Made by a program: the position numbers and the translations under genes. Source: Dehalococcoidia bacterium UBA7891 (GTDB taxonomy: Bacteria > Chloroflexota > Dehalococcoidia > Lucifugimonadales > UBA826). Taken from it: 17,355 nt of DNA. Below the pieces are notes generated by a model. That model saw only the letters and a program-made list of their open reading frames with translations. It did not search any database and was not told where the DNA came from. The DNA lies in assembly GCA_002500485.1 (NCBI GenBank), contig DLRJ01000114.1, forward strand, positions 25,274 through 42,628. The letters run 5' to 3'. Each line of letters opens with the position of its first letter. Positions within the stretch are counted from its first letter, which is position 1. Positions 8,034 through 15,414 of the stretch are shown here, piece by piece.

Positions 8034-9017
8034 CTAATACTCTGCTAATTCTTTGATTGCTGTTGATATTTTTCCTGGGTCTATCATAAACATATCTTCT
8101 AGTGGTGGGCTGAAGGGCATTGCTGGGACTTCGGGGCCACCTAATCTAATGACTGGTGCATCCAAGTACTCAAATGCGTGTTGCGAAATCAAAGCCGCTA
8201 CTTCCGATCCGATTCCGAGTGCTTGGTTGTCCTCATAAACTATCAAGGCCTTTCCGGTTTTTTCCACTGTGCCAATGATACTTTCTATATCTAAGGGTCT
8301 TACTGTTCTTAAATCTAAAACTTCTACACTGATATTTTCTGAACTGGCTAGATAGGCTGCTTCTAAGCAATGATGAACCATTAGACCATAAGTAATTATA
8401 CTAATGTCTTCACCGGGTTTCTTTACATCGGCTTTTCCTATGGGAATTGTATATTCTTGTTCTGGGACTTCACCTTTCACGAGTCGGTATGTCCTTTTGT
8501 GCTCGAGGAAAATTACAGGGTCATCGTCTCTTATAGCGGACTTTAACAAGCCTTTTGCATCGTACGGAGTGGAAGGTGTCACAACTTTTAGACCGGGGGT
8601 ATGTGCAAAAAGAGCTTCAACGCTTTGAGAGTGGTATAGGGCTCCCCTTACACCTCCACCTTGCGGGGCTCTCAGCACCAGCGGTGCGTTTAGTTTACCT
8701 TCTGTACCATACCGAACCTTTGCTGCCTCGCCAACAATTTGATTTATAGTGGGCCAGATAAAATCAGCGAATTCTATTTCTGCAATAGGTCGGAGCCCAC
8801 TCATGGCTGCTCCTAAGGCGATTCCAGCAATTGAAGATTCGGCAAGAGGTGTGTCTATTACTCTTTCTTCACCGAATTCAGATAGGAAACCGTCGGTGGC
8901 AAGAAATACTCCCCCCCTGGCGCCAATATCTTCCCCCATGATGAACACCCGTTCATCGTTTCGCATCTCTTCTCGCATGGCTTCCCTAATAGCTTCTAAT
9001 ACGGTGATTACAGCCAT
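8034..9017 (-). CDS. E1 component beta subunit, branched-chain-type 2-oxoacid dehydrogenase
   Basis: With E1-alpha, this thiamine-diphosphate enzyme decarboxylates the 2-oxoacid and acylates the lipoyl arm of E2. The 327-aa protein carries the transketolase pyrimidine-binding fold, with the Glu that activates the cofactor in DTPLAES (Glu60). It also has the IEFADFIWPTINQIVGEAAK block, the RAPQGGGVRGALYHSQS block (His129) and PGLKVVTPSTPYDAKGLL, followed by the C-terminal transketolase domain. These match the bkdAB/pdhB family. It starts 9 nt after the E1-alpha stop. GGAG lies about 12 nt before the ATG, a little far. Confidence 0.93.
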   Translation of the reverse strand: MAVITVLEAIREAMREEMRNDERVFIMGEDIGARGGVFLATDGFLSEFGEERVIDTPLAESSIAGIALGAAMSGLRPIAEIEFADFIWPTINQIVGEAAKVRYGTEGKLNAPLVLRAPQGGGVRGALYHSQSVEALFAHTPGLKVVTPSTPYDAKGLLKSAIRDDDPVIFLEHKRTYRLVKGEVPEQEYTIPIGKADVKKPGEDISIITYGLMVHHCLEAAYLASSENISVEVLDLRTVRPLDIESIIGTVEKTGKALIVYEDNQALGIGSEVAALISQHAFEYLDAPVIRLGGPEVPAMPFSPPLEDMFMIDPGKISTAIKELAEY

Positions 9018-9026
9018 TTCATTTAT

Positions 9027-10007
9027 CTACTCCGCATACACATGTTTGAAAAAGTCGACAGTTTCAGGGTACGGGGCATTCTCTGCTTCTTCCGTTGCTT
9101 TATTTACGATATCTTTGGCATCTTCGTGGATATATGTATCTTCTTTTAGGTTCATTATCTTTCGTTCCAAAAGCTGTTCGCGAAGTAACTTCAAGGGATC
9201 TCTTTTTTTTGCTTCTTCAATCTCTTGAGAAGATCGATATATAGAGTCGTCGTCGTCACTGGTATGAGGAAGATATCTTTCTACATTTGCTTCTATTAGA
9301 GTAGGCCCTAAGCCGGCCCTGGCTCTGGCAACTGCTTCGATGGTGGTCTCGTATACTGCTGCAATATCGCAGCCGTCAATTTCTATTCCCGGCATTCCGT
9401 ACCCTTCAGCCCTCGCAGCGACATTATCCACAGCCATTTGTTTAGATAATGGAACAGATATCGCGTATCCATTGTTTTCACAAAAAAATATGACTGGAAG
9501 CTTGTGAATGGCAGCAAAATTCATGGCTTCGTGGCAATCACCGGCGCTGGAAGCGCCATCTCCAAAATACGCCACTATGACCCTGTCCTCCTTCATTATC
9601 TTTGCAGTTAATGCTGCTCCAACAGCTTGAGGTATATGTGTTGCTATGACATTTGAGAGATTGATTACACCATAGGTAGGATGGGCACCATGGGTCGGGA
9701 ATTGCCTTGCTCCGCTTAATGGTTCTCCTTTTTTCGCGATAAAACCTTTAATTATTTCAGCTGGGGTTAATCCAAGTGTGAGGAGCACGGCAAGATCCCG
9801 ATAGTAAATGTAACATTGATCGTATCCTTTCCGGAGAGCCGCCACTGAACCAATCTGCCCTGCTTCATGTCCTTGGGAAGAAGCCATAATAGCTGCTTTA
9901 CCTTGCCGATTTAGCATCCAAATACGCTCGTCGAGAGTTCGACAGAGAACCATCTCTTTGTACATCTGTAGAAGCAAGGCATCGTTAATTTTCAAGTTTG
10001 TGTTCAT
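9027..10007 (-). CDS. E1 component alpha subunit, branched-chain-type 2-oxoacid dehydrogenase
   Basis: This is the catalytic E1-alpha subunit that binds thiamine diphosphate diphosphate and Mg2+. The cofactor motif is visible as GDG at 149-151 through NN at 178-179 (GDGASSAGDCHEAMNF ... FFCENNGYAIS). The phosphorylation-loop region reads YLPHTSDDDD (245-254). PHTSDDD is the signature of branched-chain E1-alpha, whereas pyruvate E1-alpha usually has GHS-type residues, so I favour 2-oxoisovalerate-type substrates. The family includes bkdAA. At 326 aa it is of normal bacterial length. It is the first gene of the alpha-beta-E2-lipB set and has its own strong promoter at 10072-10101. I see no good Shine-Dalgarno site before the ATG. 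Confidence 0.93.
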   Translation of the reverse strand: MNTNLKINDALLLQMYKEMVLCRTLDERIWMLNRQGKAAIMASSQGHEAGQIGSVAALRKGYDQCYIYYRDLAVLLTLGLTPAEIIKGFIAKKGEPLSGARQFPTHGAHPTYGVINLSNVIATHIPQAVGAALTAKIMKEDRVIVAYFGDGASSAGDCHEAMNFAAIHKLPVIFFCENNGYAISVPLSKQMAVDNVAARAEGYGMPGIEIDGCDIAAVYETTIEAVARARAGLGPTLIEANVERYLPHTSDDDDSIYRSSQEIEEAKKRDPLKLLREQLLERKIMNLKEDTYIHEDAKDIVNKATEEAENAPYPETVDFFKHVYAE

Positions 10008-10071
10008 TGCTTGTTTTCAGCCAATTTTTTGCCTATATCATCGATACGGAAATGTTCAAATTTCTAACGGC

Positions 10072-10101
10072 ATTATATTGAGGATATCAGAGGGAGGTCA
10101 A
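10072..10101 (-). promoter_or_regulatory. Strong sigma-70-like promoter for the E1-alpha/E1-beta/E2/lipB operon
   Basis: On the minus strand, TTGACC (10101-10096, 5 of 6 to consensus) and a perfect TATAAT (10077-10072) are separated by 18 bp. Transcription would start near 10065 and give a leader of about 58 nt before E1-alpha. It lies in the 128-nt gap after the upstream regulator gene and is the best consensus promoter in the window. Confidence 0.7.
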
Positions 10102-10135
10102 AATTATTTAACTGAAGGTAGATGAACGGTAACGC

Positions 10136-10819
10136 CTAGCTAGAGGATCTAAACCTATACCCAACGTTCCAGATAGTTTCAATGTAAGGGTTTTCTGGAT
10201 TATTCTCTATTTTGCTTCTTAGTCTTCTTATGTGTACATCTACTGTTCGGGTTCCGCCAAAATAATCATAGCCCCATATTTGGTTTAAAAGTGTTGCTCG
10301 GTCATAAACCCGACCGGGGTTTGACGCCAAAAGTAGTAACAATTCATATTCCTTAAACCTCAGATTAATCCTGCTATTGTTTATCAAAACCTCATAATTG
10401 GAGGGATTGATCGTAAGGTCTCCTCTATTTATTAACTCTTCCTTTAAGGGACCGGTGGTGGCCCTTTTTACAGAAAAGATTGACCTCACAATTAATTCTT
10501 CCTCAGGGAATGGGGCAACAATAAAATCTGTAATTATCATATCGGTATCAAGTGACATTAGGTCTTCAGATGAAATTATTGCCAGTATTGGAAGGTTTTT
10601 TTCTTTGCATAATTCCGATATCTTGGACGTTTGTGCCCTATTGAGGAAGCCTAAATCCATAACTATTAAAGGACTGGCTTCGGCGATGTCGACTTGACCC
10701 ATGAAAGTTTCGGACTCATTGGAATTAGACACAAATATCGGTGTCACCATCTCTTCAGCTAGAAGCTGGCAAATGTTTTCTCTGGTTAAGCCGTTAGATT
10801 TGTTGTGGGCTATATTCAT
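10136..10819 (-). CDS. PhoB/OmpR-type winged-helix regulator with a degenerate receiver
   Basis: This is a transcription factor of 227 aa. The C-terminal half (about 131-227) is a clear OmpR/PhoB winged helix: LRFKEYELLLLLASNPGRV, then RATLLNQIWGYDYFGGTRTVDVHIRRLRSK-type recognition elements and a final NVGYRF hairpin. The N-terminal half resembles a receiver but lacks its chemistry. There is no acidic pair near the N-terminus, Asp55 (IVMDLGFL) may occupy the phospho-acceptor site, and the conserved Lys of the KPF motif is Ala102 (VAPFPEEEL). An in-frame stop five codons upstream of the ATG rules out a missed N-terminal extension. It is probably not controlled by ordinary phosphorylation, or it uses another signal. 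Target genes are unknown. The dehydrogenase operon lies 128 nt downstream and ftsH is divergent. Confidence 0.88.
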   Translation of the reverse strand: MNIAHNKSNGLTRENICQLLAEEMVTPIFVSNSNESETFMGQVDIAEASPLIVMDLGFLNRAQTSKISELCKEKNLPILAIISSEDLMSLDTDMIITDFIVAPFPEEELIVRSIFSVKRATTGPLKEELINRGDLTINPSNYEVLINNSRINLRFKEYELLLLLASNPGRVYDRATLLNQIWGYDYFGGTRTVDVHIRRLRSKIENNPENPYIETIWNVGYRFRSSS

Positions 10820-10881
10820 TTCACTTGAGCCTTAAAGCGTATTTCACCAACATCAAATTATTCGTTTACACAAAGAAAGGT

Positions 10882-10903
10882 AACAGACTTATGAAAGTCT
10901 GTT
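10882..10903. repeat. Perfect 9-bp inverted repeat in the regulator's leader
   Basis: AACAGACTT (10882-10890) and AAGTCTGTT (10895-10903) form a 9-bp stem with a 4-nt loop. On the + strand it is followed by a short T run, and on the - strand by a pyrimidine-rich stretch. A second AGTCTG (10910-10915) could compete for the left arm. If the promoter at 10933-10961 is real, the hairpin lies about 20-45 nt into the regulator transcript, so it may be an attenuator, a stabilising leader structure or a protein-binding dyad. Confidence 0.55.
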
Positions 10904-10932
10904 TTAAATAGTCTGCTATTCCGAGGTTGTAG

Positions 10933-10961
10933 ATTATAGCAAACGTGAATTTTTGTGTTGA
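10933..10961 (-). promoter_or_regulatory. Promoter candidate for the winged-helix regulator
   Basis: On the minus strand, TCAACA (10961-10956, 4 of 6) and a perfect TATAAT (10938-10933) are separated by 17 bp. Transcription would start near 10926, giving a leader of about 107 nt that includes the hairpin. Confidence 0.55.
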
Positions 10962-10978
10962 TACTGAACCTTAAATCT

Positions 10979-11008
10979 TTGCTCCAACGCAGGGGTGTAA
11001 TGTACTAT
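10979..11008 (+). promoter_or_regulatory. Promoter candidate for ftsH
   Basis: TTGCTC (10979-10984) and TACTAT (11003-11008) are separated by 18 bp. This would start transcription roughly 70 nt before the ftsH ATG. The match is moderate. Confidence 0.4.
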
Positions 11009-11085
11009 TGAAGGCCCTAATCTGATAAAGAAAAACGGTACAGTTTAGAAATTATCCAAGTGTAAGAATATATGGAGAACGTTAG

Positions 11086-12918
11086 ATGAATATGCGTTCC
11101 ATGAGAAGCATGTTTATATATTTACTGATAGCTGTCGGAATAATGGCTATATTTTTGACGGCTTTTAAGGAGCCATTTGGAGGCTCTTCAGAAATACCAA
11201 TAAGTAGAGTTATATCGCTCGCATCAGAGAATAAATTGGAATCGATTGAGATAAGTGGGGATAGCTTAACGGCCGTTGGAAGTGATGGTAGTCAGTATAC
11301 TTCGAGGAAGGAATCGGGCTCGAGTATTGTCGAACAGTTGGAAGTGGCCGGAGTAAGAAGCGGTGCTGGAGGTGTGGACGTATCTGTCCGTGGGGCTGGT
11401 GGTATTGGGAGCTTTTTTGGAATCCTAATTAATTTTCTACCACTTATTTTTTTTGGAGCCATATTACTCTTCATGATGAAGCAGGCGCAGGGTAGCACTA
11501 GCCAAACATTTAGTTTTGGTAAATCGAAAGCAAGGGTTTTTGATAGCGATAATCCTACTGTAAGTTTCTCTGATGTTGCTGGCGTAGATGAGGCTAAGGA
11601 GGAGTTGCAGGAAGTTGTGGAGTTTTTGAAATCTCCAGAGCGGTTTTTAGCTTTGGGTGCCAAGATTCCCAGAGGAGTTTTGTTGATGGGACCGCCTGGT
11701 GTTGGTAAAACCTTATTGGCTCGCGCTGTAGCTGGGGAAGCAGCGGTTCCTTTTTTTTCCATAAGTGGTTCCGAGTTTGTTGAAATGTTTGTCGGCGTTG
11801 GGGCATCGCGAGTCAGAGATTTATTTGATCAGGCAAAAAAGCACGCCCCCTGTATTGTTTTTGTTGATGAAATTGATGCTGTTGGTAGGCATCGAGGTGC
11901 GGGGCTGGGTGGAGGGCATGATGAAAGAGAACAGACATTGAACCAAATATTGGTTGAAATGGACGGTTTCGACACAGGAACGAATGTTATTGTGTTGGCC
12001 TCTACGAACCGACCAGATATTCTTGACCCAGCTTTGTTGAGGCCTGGTCGCTTTGATAGAAGAGTAACTTTGGATAGTCCAGATGTGAAGGGTAGGGAAG
12101 AAATATTGAATGTTCATTCAAAAGGTAAGCCGATTTCTGAGGATACCGACATGGAGGCAATAGCTAAGCAGACTGCTGGTTTTAGTGGGGCCGACCTCAT
12201 GAACTTACTTAATGAATCAGCTATCTTGGCTGCTAGGCGAGATAAAAAGACAATTACATATGATGAGATGGCAGAATCCATTGATCGTGTGATAGCTGGT
12301 CCAGAAAGAAAGAATAAAGTGGTCAGTGAGAGAGAAAAGAGCATGGTGGCTCATCATGAAGCAGGGCATGCCTTGGTGGCCCATCTACTTCCACACGCGG
12401 ACCCTCCCTTTAAAGTAACTATAGTGGCCAGAGGCCAAACTGGGGGTCACACTCGATTTATACCAGAAGAAGAAACTCAACTCGTAACCCAAAATCAATT
12501 AGAGGCAAGGCTGGCATCGGCGCTCGGAGGTAGAGTAGCTGAAGAATTGGTATTTTTTGAGGTGACCACAGGAGCAGGCAACGATTTGGAGCAAGCCACA
12601 AATATTGCAAGGGCTATGATTACAAGGTTGGGTATGAGTAAGAAATTGGGGCCCAGGACTTTTGGTAAACGAGAAGAATTGGTATTTCTGGGAAGAGAAA
12701 TTTCAGAGCAAAAAGACTATAGCGATACAGTAGCTCAGACTATTGACGAAGAAGTACATGGGTTGATACAGCATGCCTATGAAATTGCCAGAAATTTAAT
12801 CGATACTAACATGGGTAAATTGACCGCATTGGCATCTCATTTGATAGAACATGAAACTATAGAAGGGGACGACTTAAAGAAGCTTTTGGATGAAGCTTCA
12901 GCAGTGGCTTCAAATTAA
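11086..12918 (+). CDS. ftsH: ATP-dependent membrane zinc metalloprotease FtsH
   Basis: FtsH is a membrane-anchored hexameric AAA+ protease that unfolds and degrades damaged membrane proteins and short-lived regulators. Two membrane helices (about 7-24 and 106-130) flank a small extracytoplasmic domain. The AAA+ module has Walker A GPPGVGKT (202-209), Walker B IVFVDEIDAVG and the second region of homology TNRPDILDPALLRPGRFDR. The peptidase domain has the zinc motif HEAGH (424-428) and the third ligand Asp500 in GAGNDLEQAT. At 610 aa it is complete and normal. GGAG at 11074-11077 sits 8 nt before the ATG. It is the only + strand gene in the right-hand two thirds and appears monocistronic. Only 14 nt separate its stop from the convergent aminotransferase, leaving no room for an ordinary terminator between them. 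Confidence 0.97.
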   Translation: MNMRSMRSMFIYLLIAVGIMAIFLTAFKEPFGGSSEIPISRVISLASENKLESIEISGDSLTAVGSDGSQYTSRKESGSSIVEQLEVAGVRSGAGGVDVSVRGAGGIGSFFGILINFLPLIFFGAILLFMMKQAQGSTSQTFSFGKSKARVFDSDNPTVSFSDVAGVDEAKEELQEVVEFLKSPERFLALGAKIPRGVLLMGPPGVGKTLLARAVAGEAAVPFFSISGSEFVEMFVGVGASRVRDLFDQAKKHAPCIVFVDEIDAVGRHRGAGLGGGHDEREQTLNQILVEMDGFDTGTNVIVLASTNRPDILDPALLRPGRFDRRVTLDSPDVKGREEILNVHSKGKPISEDTDMEAIAKQTAGFSGADLMNLLNESAILAARRDKKTITYDEMAESIDRVIAGPERKNKVVSEREKSMVAHHEAGHALVAHLLPHADPPFKVTIVARGQTGGHTRFIPEEETQLVTQNQLEARLASALGGRVAEELVFFEVTTGAGNDLEQATNIARAMITRLGMSKKLGPRTFGKREELVFLGREISEQKDYSDTVAQTIDEEVHGLIQHAYEIARNLIDTNMGKLTALASHLIEHETIEGDDLKKLLDEASAVASN

Positions 12919-12932
12919 CAGATAGTTAATTA

Positions 12933-14027
12933 CTAATTCTTGAACCCAATTTCTGGCAGAACGATTTTTAGAGCGTCTATGGCCTCTTTTATGTCTGATT
13001 CTGTTGTTTGCCCCATGTGACCAATTCTGAAAATCTTTCCACTGAGAGTAGCCTGACCTCCTGCTAGAACCACTTTGTGCTCATCCCTCATTTTAGAGAC
13101 AAGTTTAGATCCGTCTACCCCTTCAGGAACTTCCACCGCAGTGCAAGTATTGGATGCTATCTTATTACTCTGGGGGAATATGTTTAGGTTCAATTCTGCT
13201 ATGCAATCCCTTGTGTATTGGCCAATCGATGCGTGTCTTTCAAAGACCGATCCCATGCCCTCTGTAATAATTTGGTCAAGAGCTAGATCAAGAGCGAACA
13301 TACATGAAACTGATGGCGTGAAAGGGGGTTGGCCTATCTCGTAGTACCGTTTGTACTCAGCCATGTCTAAATAAAATCTGGGCATAGTAGACCGTGAGTG
13401 TGCATCCCATGCCTTTTCGCTAAAACTAATAAATGCCAGTCCTGGTGGAAGCATCCAACCTTTTTGAGAAGCGGTTGCGACTACATCGAGATCCCAGAGG
13501 TCTGTTTCAAGCGGTAGAGAGCAAACGCTGCTTATTCCGTCTACCAAAATTAATTTATCGTATTCTTTCTTAACCACATCAGAGATGCCTTTCAGGTTGT
13601 TTGTAACACCAGTGGAAGTTTCGTTGTGGGTGACCATTACAGCTTTCACGTCAGGGTTTGCGTTAAGACAATTGCGTAAGACATCTAAGTCCACATCCGA
13701 ACCGAATGGGAATTCCAAACTCACTAGATCTATACCATATCGTTCAGATATAACTCCGAACCTGTTGCCGAAAACTCCAACAGTTGCATTAATCGCTTTG
13801 TCCCCGGGCGACAAAGTGTTTACCACAGCCGCTTCCATTGCTGATGTCCCGGAACCAGTTATTATGTAGACATCATTCTTTGTAGAGAAAACCGTTTTTA
13901 GCCTTTCTGTAGTTCTATATAAAATTTCCTTAAATTCAGGACCTCGATGGTTTATCATTGGGGTGCCCATAGACTCCAATATATCGTCGTTTACAGGAAT
14001 TGGGCCGGGGATTCTGAGATTAACCAA
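12933..14027 (-). CDS. Class V PLP aminotransferase (alanine-glyoxylate / serine-glyoxylate type)
   Basis: This PLP enzyme probably transfers amino groups between alanine or serine and glyoxylate. The family signatures are RIPGPIPV and MINHRGPEF near the N-terminus, GSGTSAMEA for cofactor phosphate binding, VDGISSVCSLPL with the cofactor Asp, and the Schiff-base lysine in ATASQKGWMLPPGL (Lys189 from the TTG start). I place the start at TTG 14027: it has a perfect GGAGG (14038-14034) with a 6-nt spacer and gives the family-like N-terminus MVNLRIPGP. The ATG at 14042 would add five residues but has no ribosome site, and it lies in the arm of a hairpin. The exact substrate pair cannot be read from the sequence. 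It follows tyrS by about 100 nt and has a possible promoter of its own. Confidence 0.9.
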   Translation of the reverse strand: MVNLRIPGPIPVNDDILESMGTPMINHRGPEFKEILYRTTERLKTVFSTKNDVYIITGSGTSAMEAAVVNTLSPGDKAINATVGVFGNRFGVISERYGIDLVSLEFPFGSDVDLDVLRNCLNANPDVKAVMVTHNETSTGVTNNLKGISDVVKKEYDKLILVDGISSVCSLPLETDLWDLDVVATASQKGWMLPPGLAFISFSEKAWDAHSRSTMPRFYLDMAEYKRYYEIGQPPFTPSVSCMFALDLALDQIITEGMGSVFERHASIGQYTRDCIAELNLNIFPQSNKIASNTCTAVEVPEGVDGSKLVSKMRDEHKVVLAGGQATLSGKIFRIGHMGQTTESDIKEAIDALKIVLPEIGFKN

Positions 14028-14038
14028 TTTCTTCCTCC

Positions 14039-14072
14039 GCATCAGCTATTGATGCTGAAATTTCATATGAAA
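14039..14072 (-). promoter_or_regulatory. Hairpin and 12-bp palindrome in the aminotransferase leader
   Basis: Two dyads lie just upstream of the GGAGG. One is a 6-bp hairpin (GCATCA at 14039-14044, TGATGC at 14050-14055, 5-nt loop). The other is a perfect palindrome, TTTCATATGAAA (14061-14072). Both would fall in the leader if the promoter at 14086-14114 is used. The palindrome is the kind of site a dimeric repressor could bind. Confidence 0.4.
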
Positions 14073-14085
14073 AACAAGCTCGAGA

Positions 14086-14114
14086 ATTTTATCACAGCAA
14101 CGGGTCAACTTGAA
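14086..14114 (-). promoter_or_regulatory. Extended -10 promoter candidate for the aminotransferase
   Basis: On the minus strand, an extended -10 TGATAAAAT (14094-14086) has a weak -35 TTCAAG (14114-14109) 17 bp upstream. It sits in the 96-nt gap after tyrS, suggesting the aminotransferase may be transcribed on its own. Confidence 0.4.
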
Positions 14115-14138
14115 TAACAGATAAGGTGAATATCTATT

Positions 14139-15335
14139 TTATATTAGCCTCACATACCTTCTTCGACCTGCTCTAAGGATTCCTTTCTCAAGCCGGTTTA
14201 CTGGTTGGTTTTGGGTTATTTGAATTTCATTGATCTTGACGGCACCTTGTTCTATGAGGCGTCTGGCTTCTCCAGAACTGGACGTTAGTCCACTAGCGAC
14301 AAGAATATTACTCAACTTAAGGCCTGCGGCAGCATTCCCCGAAGGAATGACGTACTCTGGCATATCATCTGGAGCCTGGCCTCCTTGGACCGTCTTTTCA
14401 AAAAAATCCCTAGATGAACTTGCGGATTTTGCATCATGGAAGTCTGTTACCAATTTATATGCCACATTTTTTTTAAGTTCTATTGGATTAACAGATTGGG
14501 TTTCCAATGAATTCTTGATTTCAGTAATTTCCTTTGTAGGAGTGTCTGTAAGCCAGTCGAAATAAGGTAATATCAATGAATCTGGAATTGACATGACCTT
14601 GCCAAAAATTTCTTGCGGCGTCTCATCTATGCCAATGTAGTTTCCAAGGCTTTTACTCATTTTTTGGACACCATCGGTTCCTGGAAGCAAAGGCATTATG
14701 AAACATTGTTGGGCTTTCATACCTCTCATTTGTTGCAATTCTCTTCCCACCAGCAAATTAAATTTCTGATCCGTCCCACCAAATTCAACATCTGATTCGA
14801 TGGCTACAGAGTCGTATCCCTGAAGCAATGGGTACAATAATTCTGTTATAGATATTGGTTGGTTTTCTCCAAATCTTTTTGCAAAATCTTCCCTAGCCAA
14901 TATTTGGGCTACCGTAAATTTACTGGTTAGTTCTATTACATTAGTTAGAGTGAAAGGTCCAAACCATTCACTCTGCCATCTTATTTCTGTCCTTTCTTTG
15001 TCAACGATTTTAAAAAATTGGTCCAGGTATGTCTGTGCGTTGGAATGAACTTCCTCAATACTTATCATTTTTCTTGTTTGAGATCTTCCACTGGGATCGC
15101 CAATTTGGGCTGTCCAATCTCCAACTATCAATACAACTTGGTGGCCCATTTCTTGTAATTGTCTGAGCTTCCTCAAACCTACGGCATGTCCTACATGAAT
15201 GTCGGGCGCGCTAGGATCAAATCCCATTTTGAGACGCATTTTTTGCCCTGAATTCAATCTATCGATGAATTCGGATTTAACAATTATCTCTTCGACACCC
15301 CGACTAAGTATGTCTTCCTTTTCCGTGAGAGGCAT
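14139..15335 (-). CDS. tyrS: Tyrosyl-tRNA synthetase
   Basis: This enzyme charges tRNA-Tyr with tyrosine for translation. The class I motifs are HVGH (47-50) in the DPSAPDIHVGHAVGL context and KMSKS (225-229). The GGTDQKFNLLVGRELQ block is characteristic of the bacterial TyrRS fold. A C-terminal S4 RNA-binding domain follows (about 335-398, with SSSGEARRLIEQGAVKIN). The KMSKS form marks the TyrZ-like branch rather than the KFGKT branch of E. coli TyrS. At 398 aa it is complete. AAAGG (15348-15344) lies 8 nt before the ATG. It follows ribF by 79 nt on the same strand. I see no T-box leader, since the gap is too short. Confidence 0.96.
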   Translation of the reverse strand: MPLTEKEDILSRGVEEIIVKSEFIDRLNSGQKMRLKMGFDPSAPDIHVGHAVGLRKLRQLQEMGHQVVLIVGDWTAQIGDPSGRSQTRKMISIEEVHSNAQTYLDQFFKIVDKERTEIRWQSEWFGPFTLTNVIELTSKFTVAQILAREDFAKRFGENQPISITELLYPLLQGYDSVAIESDVEFGGTDQKFNLLVGRELQQMRGMKAQQCFIMPLLPGTDGVQKMSKSLGNYIGIDETPQEIFGKVMSIPDSLILPYFDWLTDTPTKEITEIKNSLETQSVNPIELKKNVAYKLVTDFHDAKSASSSRDFFEKTVQGGQAPDDMPEYVIPSGNAAAGLKLSNILVASGLTSSSGEARRLIEQGAVKINEIQITQNQPVNRLEKGILRAGRRRYVRLI

Positions 15336-15414
15336 TTGAAATACCTTTAGTTAAGTTTGTGGTTTTTATATTTTCAGATCAGGATAAATGGTAACAAGGG
15401 TGGAGTGTGAGTTT

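Larger units (their letters stand above)
10820..11085. promoter_or_regulatory. Divergent regulatory region between the winged-helix regulator and ftsH
   Basis: This 266-nt region separates two divergently transcribed genes. It holds one promoter candidate per strand with the -35 elements back to back (10956-10961 and 10979-10984, 17 bp apart), and a perfect 9-bp hairpin on the regulator side. A shared operator between the promoters could co-regulate both genes, but I see no clear operator repeat there. Confidence 0.5.

Noticed and set aside
8749..9228. Long antisense open frame over the E1-beta/E1-alpha junction
   Set aside because: It lies opposite two well-supported genes, has low-complexity Ser/Ile-rich content and no recognisable domain. 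The same applies to antisense frames at 3698-4126 and 11292-11762.
10136..10819. Calling this gene phoB, the partner of the PhoR-like kinase at the left edge
   Set aside because: Its receiver lacks the residues needed for normal phosphotransfer and it is far from the pst genes. The true partner is more likely just left of the window.
11447..11758. T8 runs inside ftsH (11447-11454, 11751-11758), and a T8 at 9203-9210 that is A8 in E1-alpha, as possible slippage or frameshift sites
   Set aside because: Both reading frames continue normally through the runs and the proteins are full length. There is no stimulatory structure or useful alternative frame, and such runs are expected in AT-rich DNA.
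15336..15414. T-box or other leader element upstream of tyrS
   Set aside because: The 79-nt gap is too short for a T-box and I see no specifier or antiterminator sequences.
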